Shown: positions 55,831 through 64,000 of the stretch, piece after piece
Numbering within the stretch: the first letter of the stretch is position 1
Layout of the letters: every line of letters begins with the position of its first letter
Assembly: GCF_036588685.1 (NCBI RefSeq)
Contig: NW_026963314.1
Coordinates: 303,001 to 367,000, forward strand
Source of the DNA: Mytilus trossulus
Taxonomy: Eukaryota; Mollusca; Bivalvia; Mytilida; Mytilidae
Direction: 5' to 3'
DNA length: 64,000 bases
Position numbers and translations under genes: made by a program
Notes under the pieces: model-generated
Seen by the model: the letters and a program-made list of their open reading frames with translations, nothing else
Told to the model about the DNA's origin: nothing
The model's database searches: none

Positions 55831-56022
55831 TGTAGTATTCGTTGGTATTAAGCCAGACCCTGCCGGAAGTGCACGATCCCATGATGCCTCTCTCTCTCTC
55901 TTTCCGGAAACATAATCGACAAGACTAACAGAAAATCCAAAGAGACAATCTGCCTTGCAGAGACACAGACAGACACAATCAAGCTTCTTGGGTAAGTTTC
56001 ATATTTACTCGGGATCACAACA
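55831..56022 (+). repeat. 3' LTR, 192 bp
   Basis: Apparently base-for-base the same as the 5' LTR. GCTC follows directly (56023-56026). Confidence 0.95.
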
Positions 56023-56225
56023 GCTCTTTAAGCGTTGATCATAGATAACAGGTACATAGCAAAATTGTTAATATTGTCTTTAATCTGCATACAACTGTAC
56101 AGATCGTGACAATCAATTAGTTTAGATTTATAGCAAAGAAAACACAAATAAAAAGAAGATATAATGGATGACTTAGTACACAAACAGATCCGGGACCGAA
56201 TAAACGCATTGTCTGAAAGAATTAT

Positions 56226-57070
56226 TCATGTTAATTTATGTTTTACGTCGAAAAGAAAAGCATTTAATTTTGATTGTCCTGCACTATAATTACAAACAAG
56301 CAGACTACTTTCTTTTTTGTCAAAATAAATTCCCTTTGGATTGTCCAATCCATCTGATTTAGTTAGAAGTTCTCTATGATCTTTCCCATCATCTGATACA
56401 ACTAGTACAATGTATTTCATATAATCAGTCACATAAACATTCCCCTCATTATCTGTTGTTACACGAGTTAAAGCTTGAAATTCATCCTTTTTACACTTCC
56501 ACATTACTTTTCCATCTAACGAGCAGCAGTATATTGATGAACTGTCTATATAGACCAACCTGTCTCTGTCTACTGTAATGTCCCAGATATAGTCTGAAGG
56601 TACCGGTATAGTACGTATTACTTTACCTGTCAAGTCCATCACATGTATTATACTCCTTTCAATAACAACGTACAGGTTATTATCATTATATGATATTCCC
56701 CAGCAGTAACCACTGGTTTTGATTGTACGGACGATAGAACGTGTAGATATATTTATTATATGTATGCTACTGACTCCTCTACAGGATACTGCTACAGTAT
56801 TACTATCTATCTCTGTTATATGCCATGATTTATAGGACAGAGGAATGTGATGTTTATTAGTACCGTCTGAATTACAAATAATAAGTCGTTTATTATTATG
56901 GTCGGTAAACACTAATGTATTGCCTGTTTTGATACAGCTAGTAATGGACAGATTTTCATTCTTTGACACCTCTATATTTATCTGTTTACGTAAAGTGACA
57001 GAAACAGGAAGGTTGTTTTTGACAGATGCTTGATCCTGAGTGAATATTTCTTCTTTAATTGGTTCATTTT
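56226..57070 (-). CDS. TRIM/NHL-like protein, C-terminal propeller exon
   Basis: One exon of about 281 codons ending in TGA. It has repeated blades with motifs such as GNTLVFTDHNNKRLIICNSDG, WHITEIDSNTVAVSC, GISYNDNNLYVV, WDITVDRDRLVYID and GIYFDKKESSLLVC, a six-bladed NHL-type beta-propeller as in TRIM2/3/71-like and TRIM56-like proteins, where it binds RNA or protein. It opens with a phase-1 acceptor (TTTATTTCAG, AG at 57071-57072 on the - strand). RING, B-box and coiled-coil exons are not seen upstream within the window, so this is either the last exon of a gene with a long intron or an isolated copy. The frame is intact. The retrotransposon ends about 200 bp downstream. Confidence 0.75.
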
Positions 57071-57114
57071 CTGAAATAAATAATGAAGTATCGAATTGAT
57101 TATAACAACAATCG

Positions 57115-57300
57115 ATTGAACCAGGTTTAATCCACCATTTTCTACATTTGAAAATGCCTGTACCAAGTAAGGAATATGACAGTTCTTGTCCATTCGTTTT
57201 TGATGCGTTTTGTTATTTGATTTTGCCATGTGATTATGGACTTTCCGAATTGATTTTCCTCTAAGTTCAGTATTTTTGTGATTTTACTTTTTGCTTAATC
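57115..57300. repeat. Dispersed repeat D4, copy 2
   Basis: Same family as 2230-2390, same orientation. It lies in the presumed intron upstream of the propeller exon. Confidence 0.65.
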
Positions 57301-57689
57301 TAAAATGCAGTTTGTCGCTAACAGGAATTGAATGTTGTAAAATTTCTTATGCTTTGCAAACTATATATATAATATTTAATTTCTCACGACCTCACATTTT
57401 CTCTCAGATGTTAACTATTTAATTGAGTGTTATTTTCACTATTGACACATCAAGTTTAGCATGATTCAATGACATCATATAGTAAAAGGAAAATTGAAAA
57501 AGTTTATAAATGACAGTAATAGAAAAACATATACATGTAGTCTTGTACTGGACATACCAATGCAGTGGAATAATATATGTGTGAATTTGTTTGGCCTACC
57601 TATTTTAAATTATGTGCAAGATAAAAAAAATCTGTCTAAATGATTCCTTTGTCGTAACCCCTAACCGCGGACAGAAAAGGGTGGTCTGT

Positions 57690-58050
57690 TTCTTTACGAG
57701 TGTTTGTTGGTCGCTAAACGTCCAGTGGCAAATATTTCATGCATGTTCAGAAAGAGAACAAACAGTAATAAGTACTCCATTGGTAGGTAGGTTATGTAAT
57801 GGAGGCCGTACGGGATGAAGGTCGGAGATATTGAGACTGCCACTAAAGAATGAGGGTTAATTGAATAGGGACAGAAATACCTTGTAAAATGCCATCTACG
57901 AACCCCTCGCAGAGTTGTTGCAAGGGTTCTTTACGAGCAGAGAACATGGCACTCTATTCACAAGAGTATTAGATTGAATGTCCCCATTCTAACCGGACGT
58001 GGCAGTGTACTTGTACATCCCACAAATTTAAACGAACGCTCCGCTTAGTC
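57690..58050. repeat. Dispersed repeat D3
   Basis: The core 'gtccagtggcaaatatttcatgcatgt' recurs at about 60960-61050, 63355-63400 and 63728-63765. This is the longest copy. It runs on through 'aacccctcgcagagttgttg'. Not coding. Confidence 0.7.
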
Positions 58051-58189
58051 AAGGGTTTTACTGTCAATCGGAAGACATCAGATGTGACAAAAATTAGATT
58101 CCCTAGTCACTCTTGAGGGTTCTTTCTATACGAAGGTATACTCAGACGTGCTGCTGGAATGTGCAATTTCACCTGATTGTAAACATATA

Positions 58190-58440
58190 GTTATAAAAAG
58201 ATGTGGTACGAGTGTCAACTCTCCATCCAAGTCACTATTTGTAAAAGTAAACCAATATAGGTTAAAGAAGGCCTTCAACAAGGAGCCTCGGCTCACGCCG
58301 AACAGCAAACTATAAAAGACCCTTAATATGACTAGTTTGAAATCATTCAAACAGGAAAACCAACGGTCTAATCTATATAAAAAACGAGAAACACTTATGA
58401 ACCACATCAACAAACGACAACCACTGAACATGTCAACAGG
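58190..58440 (+). repeat. Dispersed repeat D1, subfamily 2
   Basis: It starts AAAAGATGTGGTACGAGTG and has 'ccaacggtctaatctatataaa'. Close to the 16715 copy. Confidence 0.75.
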
Positions 58441-59578
58441 CCAGTAATGTTCATCTTTCGCTTAGATATTTACATATATGCTTAGATATCTATATATATG
58501 TGGTTTTTCCTAATAATCAAATTAAGATGTAAATAAATAGAGTATGCCATCATGGTACACAGATGAAGCCCCCGCTTGCACATAACGTTACAAAGAGTAT
58601 AACTCGGAACGTGTTTATACCTTGAAAACAGTATTGAATAATGATCAACATACCATGATAAAGAGAGTTTTCTATTTTGTTGTACCTCGCTTTTGAAATA
58701 AAACAACTGACACTTAAAGATTACATTTCAAAAGGCTTTCTCTGAGGTTTGTGGTGTGCAAAGTCACAAGTTTTGCAAGACAGGAGCTCCTTTACTGGGA
58801 TTGAAAAATCGGAACAAATGTCTCCGTCTGAGGGCCGGGTTAGTTATCGCCTCAAGACGCTTCAGTTGGCGCTTTGGGATGTATACATAAGCATCTACGT
58901 CAGATCGTGTAGGGTATTAATACGCTTTTTGTAGATTTACCCTTACACCAACGTGCTTATGGAGTTACACCCTTGCCAAAGGCTGTGTGGGATGTTTCAC
59001 CCTAACCAAAGGCTGTGTGGGATGTTTAACTACGCAGCCCCGTTCAGTCGGAATGGTAAATCTGATATTTTGGTAAGGGAGGGTCACCTTTTCTTTGTTT
59101 TGAAAAAAAAACACCTTTCAGGATTTGCTTACCGTTTCGAAGCAAATGACCTAACCCCAGGTTTTGTTGGGCTTCGTGTTGCTCAGTCTTTAGTTATATA
59201 TTACATGTTTTGTATGCTATTGTTTGTCTTAAATGTCTTGCCATGGCGTTGTCAGGTTATTGTTGACTAATGAATTGAATATTAAAAAGAAGATGTAGTA
59301 TGATTGCCAATTAGACAACTCTTCACAAGAGACCAAATGACACGGAATGTCAATTTGGTATCTTTCGCCTCTCTTTTTCAGCAACCCTTTGAGGGATCCG
59401 TATTTGGCATGTTCCAAGGCTACACTTCTGACCTCTGACATCTACCTTACGTGGAACTTTGTATTGGGACGCATAATTTTATTTCGAGTCCGGATGCTTT
59501 AAAGAATCAAATATAGAATATCGTTTGAAGCTATTTCGATTAAACATGAGAACAAACAATATTATTCAGAAACTTAAA
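58441..59578. other. Non-coding stretch
   Basis: A 30-bp direct duplication ('ccaaaggctgtgtgggatgtt', about 58978 and 59008) and a short D1 fragment (59285-59345). No gene is recognised. Confidence 0.5.
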
Positions 59579-60054
59579 GGAGTAGGTCCAGTAAGACCCC
59601 TTTTGGCCCCAAAATATAGCAGTTTTACAAAATTGTTAAAATGTAAACTTTTAGTTATTTATTGGAAAGTAAAATGGTTCTGCTACATACATATGGGCTG
59701 TTTTTGACAATACAATGCACATATATCGGGTTCTAGCATCATTAAGTCGTGCTAAATTACTGAAATCTTCACAATTTTGCATATTAGTTAAATTTTCGAC
59801 GGTGTCCGTAATATTGAAATGTAAGTTGTATTTGATGATAATATATCAAGGTTGAGGATGAACACGGATTCGGCCACTTTCCTTTTTGATAAAAACCATC
59901 TGAAAAGTGACATTTTTTGGCATATTTGATAGATTTTTCATATTTGAGCTGAATCAAATTAAATAGACACTAAAGTAATTAAAAAGTGTCCAAAATCTTT
60001 CGTCATATGAACCTGAAATTTGAGGCCAAAATCGGCCCTTACCGGACCTACTCC
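59579..60054. mobile_element. Candidate MITE, about 476 bp
   Basis: GGAGTAGGTCCAGTAAG at the left is inverted at the right as CTTACCGGACCTACTCC with one mismatch; the similarity extends inwards to TTTTGGCC. No coding capacity. The target duplication is not resolved. Confidence 0.65.
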
Positions 60055-60589
60055 TTTTTGTTCTGCACAATTTTCTTCATCTCTTTCTCCAAAGGTTTAG
60101 TGAAGCAATTTTTTTTCTCTACTCTTTATTGTACATTGTGCATACTATTTCATTGTTACCATTTATTCAATAACAATTAATATTGCTATAATAGCATACA
60201 ATTCCAAATTCAATTTCTGCTGTTTGTATGTCCCATTATGTTTACACCATTCAAATGATATTTGTCGCTAGTGTATATAGTCAAACAATAATTAAATACA
60301 AATAAAAGCAACATATTGAATCGTATATTTTTTTTTCTTAAGACTGGCTTAAATGCGTTCTCTACAGAAAAGAGTATCTGAACTGTTGAGACCATATGTA
60401 TTTCTGTTAATTTTGGAAGATTTTGCAAACATGTATTATTGCTAGTAGTCTGTTGTTATTTATGTATTATTATCACTTTGTTTATTTTCTTTGGTTACAT
60501 CTTCTGATATCAGACTCGGACTTCTCTTGAATTGTATTTTAAATGTGCGTATTGTTATGCATTTACTTTTCTACATTGGCTAGAGGTAT
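60055..60589. other. Non-coding stretch
   Basis: AT-rich; nothing recognised. Confidence 0.5.
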
Positions 60590-60900
60590 AGGGGGAGGGT
60601 TGAGATCTCATAAACATGTTTAACCCCGCCTTATTTTTGCGCCTGTCCCAAGTCAGGAGCCTCTGGCCTTTGTTAGTCTTGTATTATTTTAATTTTAGTT
60701 TTTTGTGTACAATTTTGAAATTAGTATGGCGTTCATTATCACTGAACTAGTATATATTTGTTTAGGGGCCAGCTGAAGGACGCCTCTGTGTGCGGGAATT
60801 TCTCGCTACATTGAAGACCTGTTGGTGACCTTCTGCTGTTGTTTTTTTCTGTGGTTGGGTTGTTGTCTCTTTGACACGTTCCCCATTTCCATTCTCAATT
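60590..60900 (-). repeat. Dispersed repeats D1 (fragment) and D5, reversed
   Basis: 60590-60665 is the complement of the D1 middle ('gtttaaccccgcc', 'cccaagtcaggagcct'). 60770-60900 is the complement of the D5 block ('gaccttctgctgttg', 'gttccccatttcc'). Confidence 0.65.
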
Positions 60901-62253
60901 TTATATTATATTGGGATCACATTTTCTTCAATTTAAGATTGATTGATTGCTGTTTTTTTACGTCCAGTGGCAAACATTTAATGCATGTCAATGAGGAGAA
61001 CAAATTAATACATACTAAAGGTAAATCATGTAATAGTGGTCGACCGGGATGATATTAATTAAAACTGTATAATGACCTCAATACATGTATGTCTTGGTTT
61101 ATTTTTTGCGTAGAATTGCTGTCTCAATGATTTTTACTCAACATGTTTATCATGTTTATTCATGATAGAAGAAAAGATGATCGTCATGTATTTTTTTATA
61201 TTGATATTTGTCATTGGTGTTAATCGTATTGCAATATCTTGCAAGTTCAAAAACAAAGGATGTTATTCGTTTATCTGCATAATGGAAACACTCTGTTCCC
61301 GATAAGATTTACATAAATGGCGCGTCGACAGAACAAGCCTCTCTAACATGTACCATCCATAAAGAAAGCTAAGCTATTGATTGATATGAAATACAAACAG
61401 CAACATTCTAGAACATATGATCTGAACATCAATCTTAGTACAAGCTAATGCTTACAGATAATTACATTAGCACAAATATAGTACGTTGAATTTAGCGTCT
61501 GCTGATAGGGGCATTTTATAGTGTAGAGAGGGGGGCAAGGGGTAACTGTTATGCTGTTATGGGGCAATCTAATTATTTGTTATCTGTTATTCTGAAAATT
61601 TATTTGCTGTTAGCTGTAATTGTCTTATTCTTTGTTAGCTGTTTTTGGGCTTTTAGTTTTTTTGTTATCTGTTATTGTTATAATGTATTTGCTGTTAACT
61701 GTTATTGAAAATTGGAATGTTAGCACTTTTTGTAGAGCAAATTTTCGGTAGAAATTGAAGATCATTGGACACTGGGGTCTACCACTTCTAATATGTTGGT
61801 CCCGTATTCGGAAAAGGATTCCATTAACATATACCCATCACAGAAGTGAGGTCCAGGACAATTCCAGTATATATTTTGATTATCCTTTGGAATGAATTCC
61901 ATTTTTTTGGAACATGTATTTAGGATTATCTTTGGCATATATGTTTAGCTTGATGTTTGTTCAATATAAATTCTACAAAGAGATGTTGAATGATGGGCAA
62001 TGAGACAGCTACCCACCAAAGAACACAGATATGAACAAATGCAGGTTACTGATACATGTGTTTGCAATGAAAACAATTCTTTTGGTATGGAAAGGCTATA
62101 AAGGACAAGGGCCCCTAGATAATAAATGTAAAGTAGTCAAAGAAAGAAAGTAAATGTTGACAGGATGTACCCAAAAAAATTGAATAACTAATACAATTAT
62201 TATCAATAGTATAAAAAATATACTGATTTTATATTTGTATTAAGCACATTCAG
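60901..62253. other. Non-coding stretch with a D3 fragment and simple repeats
   Basis: A D3 fragment spans about 60960-61050. 61540-61725 is built from loosely repeated TTGTTATCTGTTATT and TTTGCTGTTAGCTG units. No gene is recognised. Confidence 0.5.
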
Positions 62254-62349
62254 CAATGCACAAAATTGAATACAGATGATGAAACCTATCTCATGGAGAC
62301 CGACGAGTTGGATGTGTTAACAGAAAAAGAAAATATTTGCGATAATCTT
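62254..62349 (+). CDS. Candidate exon, unknown gene
   Basis: A 96-nt open segment (32 codons, acidic, with YLMETDELDVL) between an acceptor-like TTCAG and a consensus GTAAGC donor, phase 0 at both ends. No family recognised. Support comes from the splice signals and the fit with the next candidate exon. Confidence 0.4.
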
Positions 62350-62539
62350 GTAAGCACAGTTAGTGTCATTTCCGATATAATTGATGTTTTCTTGTTTTGT
62401 TTTTTTTTCTAAGGGGGGGGGGGGGGTCCCTTAAATATTAGACAATGATAACAAGGTAAAGGATATTTAAGTCATCATTTGCATTATTTCAACACACGAA
62501 TACCATATTTATCATTTTTTGGGCACAATTCATACAAAA

Positions 62540-62720
62540 ACAAGAAGATGTGGTATAATGGCCAACGAGTCAAATCTCCACCAGAGACCAAAGGCGTTGA
62601 CGTAAATAGCTAATGGTCATTCTAATGTCTTCAACAATAAGCAAAACCCATAATCACATAGTCAGCTACAAAAGGCCCCCAAAAGACAAATGTAAAACAA
62701 TGCTATGAGGAAAACTAGCA
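62540..62720 (+). repeat. Dispersed repeat D1, fragment
   Basis: It starts AAGAAGATGTGGTATAATGG. It lies in the intron between two candidate exons, next to a 14-base G run at about 62415. Confidence 0.75.
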
Positions 62721-62991
62721 TTTCCCCCTTCTATAAATCTGTTTCTGTGTCTTACGTACCAAAAAATATATAAATATTTGTCGGTGGGAAGAACTGTTTT
62801 ACTTAAAACAAGGTTAGAATATAGTTTAGTGCAAACATTAGATACTGTATACAGACCATATTAATATTTAAAAAAAAATATATGTTTCTATAGTAATTAA
62901 TTATGTTTGAAAACTAAAAATGTGTTAATGCATTTAGCACATTCATTCAGAATTTCAAAAAATGTAAAAAAAATACATCATTATTTTTCAG

Positions 62992-63066
62992 ATTGAAATT
63001 TCAGCATCAGAATATACAGTTACATCAAAAGAGTCAGGAAGTCAAAATTATTTATCCCAGTCACAA
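62992..63066 (+). CDS. Candidate exon, unknown gene
   Basis: 75 nt (25 codons, Ser-rich) between TATTTTTCAG and a consensus GTAAGT donor, again phase 0 at both ends, so it can join the 62254 exon without breaking the frame. No family recognised. Confidence 0.4.
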
Positions 63067-63591
63067 GTAAGTAAAATCCCCAAAATAAGTATTCTTTCAC
63101 TTTACATTAATTAAAGTTTATATCATTAACACTTAAGCATGATCAACATGACAACTCAAAAACAGAAATTAAAGCCGCATTCAAAAGACATGAATCCTGA
63201 AGTATATATTTTAGGCACAATTACCAGAAATTAAAAGGAAACAGAATTAAAAGAAGAGCATTCAAAATATATGATATATACATTGTTCAGTTGTTTGTGT
63301 TTATGCAAGATTGATATCAACATATACATAATTCTTTACCGCTGCCTGCATAATGTCTAGTGGCAAGTATTTGATGCATATTTAGAGTGAAAATAAAAAC
63401 TTTAGTACAGTTATATTAATCTTTCACTCAGAAAATTATTTTGTACATGTACTAATACACTGCTGTGATACTTTACTATATAATAATATTTAACATGTAT
63501 GAAGATAATGCAGGACTAGCTTCCTGCAGAGGTGTTTCAATTTATTTTTCAACATTTCTGATTTTTTGAAAGCTCTTGAAATCATAATATA

Positions 63592-63670
63592 AAAAAGAAG
63601 ATGTGGTATGATTGCCAATGAGACAACTGTCCACAAGAGACCAAAATGACACAAACATTAACAACTTGTT
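63592..63670 (+). repeat. Dispersed repeat D1, fragment
   Basis: 'agaagatgtggtatgattgcc' to 'cattaacaact', nearly identical to the start of the 5259 copy. D3 fragments lie on either side (63355-63400 and 63728-63765). Confidence 0.8.
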
Positions 63671-63857
63671 TTCAGGTTCTTTAATATAAATTTTGGGTTT
63701 CAAACATCACTTAACAAGAGACATTACGTCATGTGGCAAACATTTCATGCATAGGACGACCGCAAATTTATAAACAATAAATATTATTGTAAAGTTCTTT
63801 AATGAGAGACGGAAGACTTCTTCCGGGTACTTTAGAATTATAACGTTTTTATTACAG

Positions 63858-63902
63858 GTGTTTGGGATTGCGCCTAAATTTGTTCAGTTATTAGGAATTT
63901 AA
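63858..63902 (+). CDS. Possible terminal exon of the unknown gene
   Basis: After TTTTTATTACAG a phase-0 frame gives 14 codons (VFGIAPKFVQLLGI) and TAA. It fits the phase of the exon at 62992 but is short, so chance is possible. Confidence 0.3.
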   Translation: MFGIAPKFVQLLGI

Positions 63903-64000
63903 ATTTGTTTTATGAATGTATTTCAATCGGTCATTATCAGTGTACAAAATGTATTTGTTTGTTTAAACCATTCTGATTTCATTTTTTTGAAAGGGAAGTA

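Larger units (their letters stand above)
44334..56022 (+). mobile_element. Ty3/gypsy-order LTR retrotransposon with KptA, TatD, HhH and PHD modules
   Basis: 11,689 bp bounded by two 192-bp LTRs that look identical, each TG...CA, with GCTC on both outer sides as a 4-bp target duplication. Internal order: PBS, leader, gag (HhH, capsid-like, two zinc knuckles), KptA/Tpt1, protease, RT, RNase H, integrase, PHD finger, then ORF3 ending in a TatD-type nuclease, polypurine tract, 3' LTR. Integrase after RNase H places it in Ty3/gypsy order. Lesions: a TAG in gag and two -1 offsets in ORF3, both beside C runs. At about 11.7 kb it is large for this group. Identical LTRs imply very recent insertion. 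Confidence 0.93.

Noticed and set aside
44334..56022. Steamer-type mollusc retroelement
   Set aside because: Considered because of the host group, but as I recall Steamer is about 5 kb with one gag-pol frame, whereas this element is more than twice as long with extra domains. Only a tree could exclude a distant relation.

Overview
The window is AT-rich animal nuclear DNA, most probably from a bivalve mollusc and plausibly a mussel. Evidence: interrupted genes with GT/AG introns, nested APE-type non-LTR retrotransposons, a TRIM/NHL-like propeller exon of the kind expanded in bivalves, and many copies of a short dispersed repeat that I recall as abundant in mussel genomes. The species call is inference. 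Little of the 64 kb is ordinary coding DNA; most is mobile or tandem-repeat sequence.

Layout. 1-4.9 kb is non-coding with two inverted-repeat elements, one (4099-4882) with clear termini and a 5-bp target duplication. 5.0-12.6 kb holds an intron-containing relic of a glycine amidinotransferase-like gene on the + strand, with in-frame stops, internal duplications, a lost splice acceptor and no exon for the catalytic cysteine; a satellite begins where that exon should be. 12.6-20.3 kb is a series of tandem arrays (about 540, 160, 130, 35, 170 and 21 bp units) plus a MITE. 20.3-31.4 kb is a nest: a TTAA-flanked element with inverted termini contains LINE B, which is split by LINE A and by a fold-back element. 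31.5-44.3 kb holds a wide inverted duplication, a tRNA-derived SINE, and a roughly 53-bp minisatellite interrupted by a 1.65-kb element.

44,334-56,022 is the centrepiece: an 11.7-kb Ty3/gypsy-order LTR retrotransposon with apparently identical 192-bp LTRs, a serine-tRNA-type primer site and a polypurine tract. Besides Gag, protease, RT, RNase H and integrase it carries four unusual parts: a helix-hairpin-helix at the Gag N-terminus, a complete KptA/Tpt1-type RNA 2'-phosphotransferase domain between Gag and protease, a PHD finger at the integrase C-terminus, and a third reading-frame set ending in a TatD-type metal-dependent nuclease with all usual active-site residues. A splice donor in the LTR and acceptors before gag and ORF3 suggest spliced mRNAs. 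This is my candidate for an undescribed system: a retroelement with its own RNA-end and DNA-end processing enzymes.

56.2-57.1 kb (- strand) is the propeller exon of a TRIM/NHL-like gene only about 200 bp from the retrotransposon. The last 7 kb is non-coding repeat sequence plus two or three short phase-0 exon candidates of an unrecognised + strand gene at 62.25-63.9 kb.
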